Part shown: positions 9,453 to 18,172 of the stretch, one piece after another
Numbering within the stretch: the stretch's first letter is position 1
Layout of the letters: the number at the start of each line of letters is the position of its first letter
DNA from: Gymnopus androsaceus JB14
Lineage: Eukaryota; Basidiomycota; Agaricomycetes; Agaricales; Omphalotaceae
Length of the DNA: 20,607 bases
Assembly: GCA_009733575.1 (NCBI GenBank)
Contig: ML770034.1
Coordinates: 1-20,607, forward strand
Direction of reading: 5' to 3'
The notes under the pieces: model-generated
Told to the model about the DNA's origin: nothing
The model's database searches: none
What the model saw: the letters and a program-made list of their open reading frames with translations, nothing else
Position numbers and translations under genes: made by a program

Positions 9453-10484
9453 ATCATGGTTATGGGAAGTCATCCATCCTCCCCTAGAGGCTAGACAGAC
9501 TTACAAATCCACTGGCGATCCTTTCGGATCTGCATATTTACAACAGTAAAAAGATGATTCAGTGCCACCCCCCATGACCATCACTGATGTATCCTCCCAC
9601 CCATTCGACACCTCGGATGTCAACTTTTGATGCACAAGTCTCTATCTGATTAATAGAGCATGATCATCATCATGGTGGCGGAAGAATGAGTCATCATCAA
9701 CCTTCACCTCCAAACCCAAAACAAGCATTCCTTTGTACGCTAACTACTCCATGAAATTATCCTCTATGGTCTCTGTGCAATCCAAGGGGGATCGGAAATT
9801 AAAATTCGTGATATCGTCCCTAAAAGTTTACGGGTACCATGATCATGATCCCAAATTAGGAAATCCCGCGGTCGGGTACTCAAGGGGGATCCGGCATCCG
9901 AATTTCCATTTTTGTCTGGTCTGATTGATCATGTTTGCTCTCGGCGCTTAAACTTTCAAACAGGGTAAACACAAAATCTTCAATATCTTTTGGTTAATTG
10001 TTGATAAACAAAATCTGAGTAGATAGAATTCTTTGAACACGCTCTGGTCTATATATACTGAATTTCCACCAAGACAGACGTCATACTGAGGGAATCGCAA
10101 GCAGTTTGAAGTTCTTTGGTCAAAGGCACATGTGACTAGCACTGAGCGCGCTCATCAACTTACTTCTTGCATTCACGCCGCCGACGGTTCACCCAACATT
10201 GGGATGTATCTTTACAGGAGATTAATCAAGACCCAGAACATGAGTCCCTCTGGTAAGCTATAAGGGTTTTGCCGCAGGAAAACGTTGTAGTTGCCTGGGC
10301 TCACAGGCAGTCTGCAAAACGCGTCATCGAGCCCGATGATGATAGCACCGAGCTGAAATCTAAACAACATGCAGTTTCAGCTGTACAGAGCAGTGTTCAG
10401 CCAGAGTTTAGTGTATTTTCATGTTTTCGCTTTCGAATTTTTGTGCATGTAGACATAACAAGACATAACGACTGACTGATTCGG
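9453..10484. other. About 1 kb without a recognisable gene
   Basis: Frames are short (68 codons at most) and show no family motif. The stretch includes two GATCATGATC-type words near 9838-9848 and CATGATCATCATCATGG near 9659. Nothing else was noted. Confidence 0.45.
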
Positions 10485-11135
10485 TAGTCCATGGTGTACT
10501 ATATTTACTAGTCAATGGATTCCACACTGTACTAGATTTACTAGTCATTGTATTCCAACTGTTCTATGGATTCCATAGTGTACTAAATCTAATAGTCCAT
10601 GGATTGTATAGTGTACTATATTTAATAGTCCATGGATTCCATACTGTACTCTGGATTCCACACTGTACTCTGGATTCCACACTGTACTCTGGATTCCATA
10701 CTGTACTCTGGATTCCATACTGTACTCTGGATTCCATAGTGTACTATATTTAATGGTCAATGGAATCCATACCGTACTATGGATTCCATACTGTACTCTG
10801 GATTCCATACTGTACTCTGGATTCCATACTGTACTCTGGATTCCACACTGTACTCTGGATTCCACACTGTACTCTGGATTCCATACTGTACTCTGGATTC
10901 CATAGTGTACTATATTTAATGGTCAATGGAATCCATACCATACTATGGATTCCATACTGTACTCTGGATTCCACACTGTACTCTGGATTCCATACTGTAC
11001 TCTGGATTCCATAGTGTACTATATTTAATGGTCAATGGAATCCATACTCTACTCTGGATTCCACACTGTACTCTGGATTCCACACTGTACTCTGGATTCC
11101 ATACTGTTCTCTGGATTCCATAGTGTACTATATTT
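10485..11135. repeat. 19-bp minisatellite with a higher-order repeat
   Basis: The basic unit is TGGATTCCAYACTGTACTC (19 bp), repeated about 30 times with C/T variation at one position. Blocks are punctuated by a spacer beginning TATATTTAATGGTCAATGG. The spacer anchors lie at 10617, 10745, 10911, 11020 and 11129, so spacings are 128, 166, 109 and 109 bp, that is 109 plus 1, 3, 0 and 0 extra units of 19. Within the spacers GGAATCCATA and TATGGATTCC form 10-bp inverted arms around 6 bases (for example from 10763). Because 19 is not divisible by 3 and the unit lacks stops, long frames appear on both strands; they are artefacts of the repeat. Confidence 0.97.
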
Positions 11136-11139
11136 ATTC

Positions 11140-11770
11140 TATAGTGTGACATGTGTCACACTTGCTATGTTAAGGTGTTTGAATACGGCAATGGTCAGGT
11201 GTCTTGTTCAAAGGAATGTGACATAGCTGTGACTATATCACATCAACCTGATGCTATCCAGATGATATTTCACAATATGTCTATTACCGTTAACATGTCA
11301 CATAAGTTGTGACATGATATTGTAACATTTGGAGGGGTGTCACTCAAACTATTAATAGGTGCCATACATTAGCACCTACTGTAGCTCTTTAACTGGCTTG
11401 AATAGTAACCATTAATAGTAGAACAAAAAGCCATGCACAGACTGCAAACCCATCACCTGAATATTTTCACTATTTTTCATGATTTTTTGCCGAATTATAG
11501 AGTCTAACAGTTGATTTTCCACTGTGACATATGTCACACTGTCACACTGTATTTACTCTATACCTTATTCCTAGGTCTCCTCCTGGAATCCATCACCATA
11601 ATAATCAAAACTTTAATTCATAGTATATGTGACACTGTCACATGAGACTTGATGGTCAGAGTATCAGTACAGATAGGTTGGTAGGTGTAGATGAGAGTTT
11701 CACTATTGCTAGCATTGGGAAAAGTTTAATTCATCATGTGTGACAGTGTCACATCAATGTTGATGGAATC
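11140..11770. repeat. Field of GTGACA/TGTCAC palindromes
   Basis: At least five short palindromes of the type TGTGACANNTGTCACA occur: about 11146-11161, 11523-11537, 11627-11641 and 11739-11755, plus looser forms near 11218 and 11311. The last two sit in a direct repeat of about 70 bp (about 11609-11690 and 11725-11790) that starts TTTAATTCAT and runs on through a GATGG word and RGGTTGGT. The field adjoins the minisatellite. No gene is visible in it. Confidence 0.7.
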
Positions 11771-11849
11771 AGTAGAGGTTGGTTGTCCTATCTGGGTGAG
11801 ACAGTCATCGCCACAGCTATCAATACCTATTTGGTAGCCAATACTAATG

Positions 11850-11945
11850 GGATATGGAATCCAGAGTGCCAGAGGTCCTGGCCCTATGGATTCCAGACTA
11901 GGCCCCTGGATTCCAGAGCCCTGGATTTCCTGTGGATTTCAATCA
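11850..11945. repeat. Diverged TGGATTCCA words, distant relative of the 19-bp array
   Basis: GGAATCCAGAG, TATGGATTCCAG and CTGGATTCCAGAG occur within 90 bp. They repeat the core word of the minisatellite some 700 bp away, separated by unrelated sequence. The surrounding 11790-12210 region holds no gene I can support. Confidence 0.5.
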
Positions 11946-12213
11946 TATTAGATACTGGATTGTCGCGCTTTGGACTATCTAACTAGTTATATATCAAGGT
12001 AGCCTGAAGTGCCCCCAGGGCCTATGTAAGCATTGATTTAGTCTGCCAGAACTCAGTACCATGAGTTAAATGAATAACTATTTAAGTTTTGTCTTGGTCT
12101 CACAACTTACTCCTGTTAAGCAAATCTCACACTTGGATATTACTTAGCCATTTGCAGCAGGAACTTCAAATCTTAAAGTTCCTGGCATAACACACATCAG
12201 CAAAAACCTGGGT

Positions 12214-12313
12214 GGTCTCCAGAGATCTCCAGAGTGCCTGTAGCTTCTGGAACAGGTGGAGCAAGGTTACCTATTCCAGAGACCAATATAAACCTTGGAG
12301 ACCTCTGGAGACC
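12214..12313. repeat. Short inverted repeat (CTCCAGAG hairpin)
   Basis: GGTCTCCAGAGATCTCC at 12214-12230 is closely matched as reverse complement at 12295-12313 (about 19-bp arms with few mismatches, loop about 60 bp). Additional CCAGAG words lie between. It may be a very short foldback element. Confidence 0.6.
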
Positions 12314-12430
12314 CCCAGAGAGCTATTCAATCAAGTTTCCATGTTCTGTAACCATGAATGATAACAGAAATTTTGTTTCCATTATTTTTATATTCTATAA
12401 CAATAGGCACGCCAAGCAGTTGATATTATG

Positions 12431-13140
12431 TACTCGGGGTCACCAAAAGTGACTGTCATGTGGTTTTTTGGACATATCTCATGAGAACAGTACTGACTCG
12501 ACAAACAGTACATATCTTCTTCAAACAAGTTGTAGTATAAGTACATAATACATTCTGCATCTTCTGAGACCAGTTGGGTGACACCCCCGTGAGAAATACC
12601 TGACATATGCGGCATTTTGTGAATATCCCCAAAGTGTGCAGGTGCAAATATTTTTTTTGAGGAGATGCAGTAGTCACCATTGAAAAGAGGGACATCGAAA
12701 ACGGGGGTTGCACTTTATCCCATACTATTTTTCACAAAATTGAGGTAGCTATTGAGCTCACAAACTGGTGATTTTGACAGATTTTTGACTGCGGGAGCCA
12801 AAAATATTGAAAAATGGCAACTTTGAGAGCTTTATAGCTACCTCAGTTTCATGAGAAATAATATGGGGTAAAGTGCAACCCCCATTTTCGATGTCCCTCT
12901 TTTCAATGGTGACTACTGCATCTCTTCAAAAAAAAAAAAATTGCACCTGCACACTTTGGAGATGTTCACAAAATGCCGCATATGTCAGGTATTTCTCACG
13001 GGGATGTCACCCAACTGGTCTCAGAAGATGCAGAATGTATTATAGACTTATACTACAACTTGTTTGAAGAAGATATATACTGTTCTTCATGAGATATGTC
13101 CAAAAAAACAGGTGACGGTCACTTTTGGTGACCCCGAGTA
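12431..13140. mobile_element. 710-bp foldback/MITE element
   Basis: Nearly the whole element is one inverted repeat: 12431-12752 pairs with 12835-13140 around a loop of about 80 bp. The outer ends are TACTCGGGGTCACCAAAAGT and its exact reverse complement. Each end carries TA, so the likely structure is a CTCGGGG terminal repeat flanked by a TA target duplication, as in Tc1/mariner-type MITEs. Differences between arms are scattered single bases, small indels and A-run length changes (for example A13 at about 12928). Mirror-image open frames of 85 and 64 codons begin with the same MQPPFSMSLFSMVTTAS sequence on opposite strands. That is a consequence of the fold, not of coding. Confidence 0.93.
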
Positions 13141-13470
13141 GTATTAAGTGACAAGCAGTATTTGATGAGGTTGCACAGTTCCGAGTCCCCCTCTTAGTTC
13201 CAATGTTTCCATACTACTAGTACTCTTCTTGATTTCCTGCTCTCTGCCAAGTCCATTTTACAAATGCTTCTACATTTCTGGCAAGTTGTGGCAATCAGCT
13301 TTGGAAAACAGCATTGTATGAAGATAAAACCTACCACAACTAGTATGTTGTAACAAAGGGAGAAAGAAAAAACAAGTAATCTGGTCCAGTTATACTTAAA
13401 CATCCAAGAATATGCCCAACAAATATTAAACATATTTAAACATCCCAATTACTACTAGCCACTGCCCTTT
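13141..13470. other. Spacer without a recognisable gene
   Basis: An 84-codon frame on the minus strand (13194-13448) is hydrophobic and Cys-rich but shows no family motif. It most likely arises by chance in AT-rich DNA. Confidence 0.4.
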
Positions 13471-13950
13471 TTGTTTAAACAATGTTAAACAACTGTGTTG
13501 TCACATGATTAGTGAGCATGTGACCATGGGAAACATAGATAAGATTAGCTGTCACATGACATACCATCATAGTAAGCATGTGATGATGAAAAGTTAGGGT
13601 TAGGGTTAGCATCAGCTGGTCAGCATATGACCGTGGGAAAGTTAAGGGTAGGGTTAGCGCTAGCTAACCCTAGCCTGGTCAACACATGAGATTAAGTAGG
13701 TGGGGTTAGGTGGTTAGGGTTAGGGATAAGGATGAAATTGGGGGTGTGGGGGCTTGCCCCCACTGTTTAAACATAGGAGAGACATCATACAGAGCTAGGG
13801 TTAAGCCACTTTGCTTAAGTAAGCATATGGTTGGCTATAGATCAACGAACCAGGGCAGGGGGGGGGTGTCAGTTTTTTCCCACAATGCCTCATTCAGGCT
13901 GTACGGAAATCATTATTTTGGCCCAGTGTGGTTGTTTAACTCTGTTTAAT
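13471..13950. mobile_element. Element with internal TTAGGG runs and imperfect terminal repeats
   Basis: GTTTAAACAATGTTAAACAAC at the left (about 13471) is mirrored by GTTGTTTAACTCTGTTTA at the right (about 13928-13945), giving an imperfect inverted repeat of about 20 bp. The interior holds TTAGGG runs (13592-13610, 13645-13655, 13714-13726) and the C/G-rich palindrome GGGGGCTTGCCCCC. It also holds the block GGGTGTCAGTTTTTTCCCAC, shared with the element at 4926-5283. A hairpin with 10-bp arms TAGGGTTAGC/GCTAACCCTA lies at 13649-13672. It has no coding sequence. Confidence 0.55.
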
Positions 13951-14565
13951 TCATGTTGGATGGAGTCTCATTTGTTTAGACAAAACTGGCACTTTTATAG
14001 AAAAACATACAAGTTTGTTGAAACTTGAAAGTTGAAAGTCAGGCATTGTATATGACTTCCTGATAGTTTACAGCATTGTTGATGACACGAGGAGTCACTG
14101 ATGGCAACCATCTTTATGTTGAGAGCACTTGAGGCCAAAAAAGGAAAGTCCAATCATTCTCAAAGTGCCATCAATCGGCAACTGCAGCTTTCTCTTGCTC
14201 ACTTGTAGCCAGGGAGAGCATGGATAAGCACATTGTTAAAGCCTTCCTTCCATCAGCTGCACATATCACATGCATGACACACTACTACTTCATCAGTAAG
14301 GATATACTAAGTACTATCATGAAGAATATCATGTCAGCTTGAGTGAAGAATTTGGGTAAAAACCCTAATAATATTTGTTCACTAAGACCATTGCATTGAA
14401 TAAGGGTAGATAGTTGGGGATCGTTTAAGTATCAGGATCGACAGACAAAAACCATGCTCGAATTAATTGAATCAATGTAGAAATTGAAGCAATCCAGTAT
14501 ACTTACTGTTGATAATGAGAACATAAAAATTGTTATACTGAACAAAATATTCCTAACATAGAGAC
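13951..14565. other. About 600 bp without a recognisable gene
   Basis: No frame of notable length or motif and no clear repeat were found. Confidence 0.45.
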
Positions 14566-14800
14566 CTGATCAAAACAGTGCCAAACAAACAGTGCACATA
14601 GGTTAGGGTTAGGGTGGTTAGGGTTTAGGGATTGAGGATCAAAATGGGGGTGTGGGGGCTTGCCCCCACTGTTATAATATTAGTCATCATTAGGGTTAGG
14701 ATATGAGGTATGGTTAGGGTTGGTTGCAGGTGACCTTAACGAGCATGAGAAAAGTGTCCTTTTTTTTCCCACGGGCTCTCGTTCTCTCTGTATAGATATT
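14566..14800. mobile_element. Second copy of the TTAGGG-bearing element family
   Basis: It begins GATCAAAACAGTGCCAAACA and runs into CATAGGTTAGGGTTAGGGTG, a close match to 5026-5073. The palindrome block GGGGGTGTGGGGGCTTGCCC is shared with 13740-13760. The right part, TTTTCCCACGGGCTCTCGTT then CTCTCTGTATA, parallels 5140-5163. Terminal repeats were not located. The element abuts the F-box/LRR remnant. Confidence 0.55.
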
Positions 14801-14809
14801 ACGACTTTG

Positions 14810-15640
14810 GTGCTGACAAGTTGTCCCAAATATTAAAATGCACCTCCAAGAACTTCTCAGGGTTTATTTTAATACTGCTAAAGAACCAGCTGCCTTCCCC
14901 TGGTACCAACTTACGGAACTTTCATTGAGGAGCCATAACAGTATTCCACAGTTCTTGGAAGCTTGTCTCAACCTAACCATGCTACGTCTTTACCTCAAGC
15001 TTGCTTCACCATATGCGGAGGACTCTCCGAAACACATGATCCACGAAGGAGTCCGTACTCTAATCATGTCTTTTTTGCAAGAAGATCCTGCTGTTTATGC
15101 AGGAGATCAGAATCCTGCTCCTAGTAGAGATGTCCTTGCAAAGGTTTTGAACCAGCTGACGTTCCCAAACCTCACATCATTTCAAGTTCATGGCCGAGTC
15201 AATGAAGTTTGATCACCCTCTCGTTGACTGGCCAAAGGGTGCTATTGGCGCGTTTATTGACTTTATCGAAAATTCTAGAAATAGTCTAAAAACTTTGTCG
15301 CTCAGAGACCTCTCTGTCAATCCGATGCTTCCAAACCTACAGAAACTATACCTTCATATTTTTAACGAGGCTGAGTTTGATGTAGATGTCCTTATTACCT
15401 CTTGATGGATTATGGGCCCACTGTCTATGGAAGGTCATCCTATGCATACAAAGGAGGTTGGCAGGAGCAGTGCCACTTGTCTTTGTCAAGTCAAGCTGCA
15501 TCTTGGTGACCAGGGTGTCCAATGCTTCCAAGACGCACCAGGCGTATTCAAGCTAGCCATTTTGAAGTCTCTTTGGAAGCAGGTGACAATTGTTGATGTT
15601 TTTTGCTCTGGTTCATATGTGGATATGTAGTCTAAACTGT
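14810..15640 (+). pseudogene. F-box/LRR-type protein, C-terminal LRR part (degraded)
   Basis: The first frame (from about 14838) has leucine-rich strands such as WYQLTELSLRSHNSIPQFLE and LNLTMLRLYLKLAS, then HMIHEGVRTL and LTFPNLTSFQVHG. At about 15205 the frame changes by one base and continues FDHPLVDWPKGAIGAFIDFI, SLKTLSLRDLS and LPNLQKLYLHIFNEAEFDVD. A TGA at 15403-15405 (LITS*WIMGPLSM) is followed in the same frame by GHPMHTKEVGR and a tail to 15630. Repeated L..L.L units and this ending match Agaricomycete F-box-like proteins, substrate receptors of SCF ubiquitin ligases. The strand LSLRDLS jumps straight to NPMLPNLQKL, so several LRR units appear deleted. The F-box itself is absent. 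The TGA is compatible with CGA to TGA. Family is inferred from pattern; the broken state is directly visible. Confidence 0.65.
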
Positions 15641-15841
15641 TTCCTGGGATTGTTCGAGTGCTTTGATCATGTGTATTCTGTATTTTTACTTCGCAAGTAC
15701 TCAAAATTGTAATGAGCTCAGAGCTCCGGATACTGTATATGTATAACTATTCAAGTCACGCGGTTCTTGACGTCACGCATTCAAACTCGTCTCTTTTGCT
15801 TACAATTTACCACCATCATCTCCTTCAAGCTACTGCCCAAG

Positions 15842-15898
15842 GTAAACAAACTAAAATAGTTTTTGCAATGGATATTTTGACTTGGCCCCCTTTTGCAG
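15842..15898 (+). other. Predicted 5'-UTR intron upstream of the second F-box remnant
   Basis: GTAAAC at 15842 and CCCTTTTGCAG ending at 15898 frame a 57-bp GT-AG intron, a normal size for an Agaricomycete. It ends 11 bases before the ATG at 15910. It supports the view that a real gene start is present here. Confidence 0.5.
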
Positions 15899-15909
15899 AA
15901 AGCTGAACA

Positions 15910-16140
15910 ATGAGCAATATGTGCTGCGAAAACTGCAAATCCAAAACTTTTCTGAACCCTCGAGTATCTATTAGTTCCATCCAGGACGCGTTCCACAAAC
16001 ACCATGGACTTGGAACAATAAATTTGGATTGTGCCAAGGTTGAAAAAGTTCTGCAGGATGGAGAGAAAAATCTAGAAGACTTTGCTACAGAGATCTTGCG
16101 TCTTCAGTCCAGAATCCTGTTCATCAAACGGCAGAGAGAT
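15910..16140 (+). pseudogene. F-box-type protein, N-terminal part only (truncated)
   Basis: The ATG at 15910 opens a frame reading MSNMCCENCKSKTFLNPRVS, then VEKVLQDGEKNLEDFATEIL and RLQSRILFIKRQR. The short charged helix ending in LRLQ.R...K.QR is the segment that usually precedes the F-box in Agaricomycete F-box proteins. A cysteine pair (CCENC) lies at residues 5-9. The frame is cut at about 16140, just before the F-box should start, by the inverted-repeat element; the apparent end at 16171-16173 lies in that repeat. The upstream LRR remnant has the same strand but carries the opposite end of such a protein. The two are therefore parts of two tandem copies or of one rearranged locus. Confidence 0.55.
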
Positions 16141-16510
16141 TTAGTACTAATAAGTTGGTATACTCGTAACTAATGTAATAGTGAGTAGTACTAATAATTC
16201 ATTGTACTAGTAGCTAATCTAATGGTTAGTACTGATAATTTATTGCACTAGTAGTTAATCTGATTGTTATACTAGTAACTAATGGTTAGTAGTACTTATA
16301 AGCTGGTACACCAGTAATGAATGTAATGGTTAGTAAATCTAACAAGTTGTTCTACTAGTACAACTATTAGATTAGTTACTAGTGCAACTTATTGGTACTA
16401 TTATAACCATTAAATTAGTCACTAGTACAAATTATTGGTGATACCAACTAAGAGCTACTAGTGTGACTTAGTACTATATGTGCTGGTCCTAATACCAGTA
16501 CTAGTAAAGT
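16141..16510. mobile_element. Inverted-repeat element made of ~42-bp units
   Basis: The left half contains about four units of 40-45 bp, of the type AGTACTRATAATTYATTG then CACTAGTAGYTAATCTAATG. The right half carries the same kind of units in reverse complement (CTATTAGATTAGTTACTAGT and onward). The turn lies near 16340-16365 (AACAAGTTGTTCTACTAG). The motif CTAGT recurs about ten times. Ends are imprecise and no target duplication was found. It interrupts the F-box remnant. Confidence 0.75.
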
Positions 16511-16603
16511 ATGACATTACTTATGTACATGTAACCACATCTATCACTGATGGGTGCTTATTTTACCAAAAAAGGAAAAGTCAGGAATTGAGATGTATAA
16601 ATT

Positions 16604-16650
16604 CGGACTTAGGGGTTAGGGTTAGGGATTAGGGTTAAAGATTAGATGGG
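16604..16650. repeat. Interstitial telomere-like TTAGGG run
   Basis: Three to four TTAGGG-like units (TTAGGGGTTAGGGTTAGGG and a further TTAGGG) lie inside the window, far from any chromosome end visible here. Single-base insertions between units show it is decayed. Confidence 0.8.
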
Positions 16651-16713
16651 TAACAACAGACAAATCAATATACCTTGTTTGAAGAATACCACTCATGGTA
16701 TTACCCTCTATGA

Positions 16714-16867
16714 TACCGTACTCCTCTGACCAGCTGTTCAGTCATGCATCACATTCAAATAACTGGACATCGGATTTATTTTTTTTCTTGAATTTTCGGA
16801 TTTTTTTGGTATTTTTTATTTTGTATTTTTCCGAAATCTGTGAACAGTTGGTCAGAAAAGTACAGTA
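16714..16867. mobile_element. 154-bp T-rich element with 27-bp inverted ends
   Basis: Bases 16714-16740 pair with 16841-16867 in reverse complement with four mismatches, all of them transitions. The interior is a T-rich run. No coding sequence. Confidence 0.7.
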
Positions 16868-16869
16868 AT

Positions 16870-17030
16870 ACCACCAATGGTAATATCATGGTAATACCAT
16901 GGTAATACCACCAATGGTAATATCATGGTAATACCATGGTAATACCACCAATGGTAATATCATGGTAATACCATGGTAATACCACCATGATAATATCATG
17001 ATAATACCATCATGGTAGTACCATGGTGGA
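16870..17030. repeat. 37-bp tandem repeat with ATACCATGGTAAT palindromes
   Basis: Units start with ACCACC at 16870, 16907, 16944 and 16981, an exact period of 37. Each contains ATACCATGGTAAT, a palindrome centred on an NcoI site, and the near-palindrome AATATCATGGTAAT. The first three are almost identical; the fourth is diverged. Confidence 0.95.
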
Positions 17031-17048
17031 ATATGCCAGGCATTTACC

Positions 17049-17093
17049 CCTACTTAGGTCCAACTTGGAAGGCACAAGTTATGCCTAAGTAGG
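17049..17093. repeat. Small hairpin with 19-bp arms
   Basis: CCTACTTAGGTCCAACTTG (17049-17067) pairs with 17075-17093 with few mismatches around a 7-base loop. It could fold in RNA or single-stranded DNA. No T-run typical of a terminator follows directly. Confidence 0.7.
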
Positions 17094-17839
17094 TATCTTT
17101 TAGTAGATGACTGAAGTGTCAGAGTATTATGTCATTTCAACCAAAGCTCATACTATGTGATATATGACTCCTTCAGAATGTTCAATCACCACATCAGCAG
17201 TTTCACAGGTGTATGGAGGTATGGTACCATACACTCTATACAAATTCCATACATGATTGTGATGTATGGCCACTACAGCGTCGCAAAGTTTCCATACACA
17301 ATGTATGACACTTTCCATACCATCTCCATACAGTACTGTTCCATACATCTGCTTACTATCCATACGCCATTTTTGTAGCAAAACATCATGAAGTTCATGT
17401 AAAATCAACTTCGGATTATAATAAATGCTACAATTTACAAACAAGATATTATCGCCGAAATCCATAAAAATGACTACAACTACAGGAAGAACAGGGACCC
17501 AAGTCTGCAAATTGCGGCTCGACATTCTGTAGTGATCTAGTGATGAACCTTATCCACCTTGGAGGCATCCAGTTGAGAATAAGAAGTCGGATCTCCCAAA
17601 CATCCAGCACCAAATTTGTTTGGGAAAGTCAACATACCATTACTAAGAATATCGTATAGACCACAAAGTTGCTCAAAGAAATATATCACGGAACCTGAGA
17701 TACGGCATTAGAAAAATGGATTTAAACTATGAACATTGGTACGCACCATTGAAAAGAAATGAGGCCTAAATACCATTGCCATTTGTAGATGAAGAGACGC
17801 CACTGCTAAGTTTCTAGAGGTCGTGAGGTTGAACAGTAA
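17094..17839. other. Region without a supported gene, rich in CCATAC/GTATGG words
   Basis: The words CCATAC and GTATGG recur about ten times between 17208 and 17365, in both orientations. A minus-strand frame of 125 codons (17148-17525) runs through this block but has no recognisable motif and reflects the repeat. The rest, to 17839, holds nothing I recognise. Confidence 0.5.
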
Positions 17840-18172
17840 AAAAAAAAGTCAACTGGAAGGTCCCTCTGCAGCGAGCTGGGATGCCATTTCCAGAAAAGAA
17901 TATGGATAGACATCAACAAGCGAGAACGAAAATGGAGAGAAGACAGTGCACCTGTGAGAGAGAACACATACGTCGAGCCGTTCGAAGACGATGAAATTTC
18001 CGGCCGCGAAGCTTGCGACATAAGCTCAGCAGCTGCCAAAGCTTTGGAGACAGAGGAAGGCAATTTCGAAGGGTATCCTATGCTGATATCTGAGATAGAT
18101 TGTGCTACAAAGACCGAAAAAAAAAAGATAGAGTCCGATTCAGCACTTGTAAATGAAAGAAAAAAAGAGTGA
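17840..18172 (+). pseudogene. Open frame of unknown identity, coding-like
   Basis: A frame open from 17840 to a stop at 18170-18172 encodes a hydrophilic, acidic then lysine-rich product: IWIDINKRERKWREDSAPV, YVEPFEDDEISGREACDISS, AAAKALETEEGNFEGY and a KTEKKKIESDSALV tail. TTTCCAG just before 17894 would make a plausible intron 3' splice site, so this may be an internal exon. There is no ATG in frame before the YVEP segment. I do not recognise a family. Composition looks like a real, partly disordered protein rather than a chance frame, but this is inference. Confidence 0.35.

Noticed and set aside
10545..11152. Overlapping long frames on both strands coding for 19-residue repeats
   Set aside because: The 19-bp unit has no stop in several frames, so periodic peptides arise automatically. 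There is no independent sign of translation.
12456..13067. Two similar ATG-started frames (MQPPFSMSLFSMVTTAS) on opposite strands
   Set aside because: They are mirror images produced by the foldback arms and diverge by frame after small indels; not genes.
13194..13448. 84-codon Cys-rich hydrophobic minus-strand frame
   Set aside because: No signal peptide logic, no family pattern and no supporting context; AT-rich DNA gives such frames by chance.
13590..16650. Chromosome end (TTAGGG runs)
   Set aside because: The runs are short, decayed, in several places, and flanked on both sides by ordinary sequence; in three cases they lie in repeated elements.
17148..17525. 125-codon minus-strand frame
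   Set aside because: It runs through repeated CCATAC/GTATGG words and shows no family motif; a chance frame is more likely.
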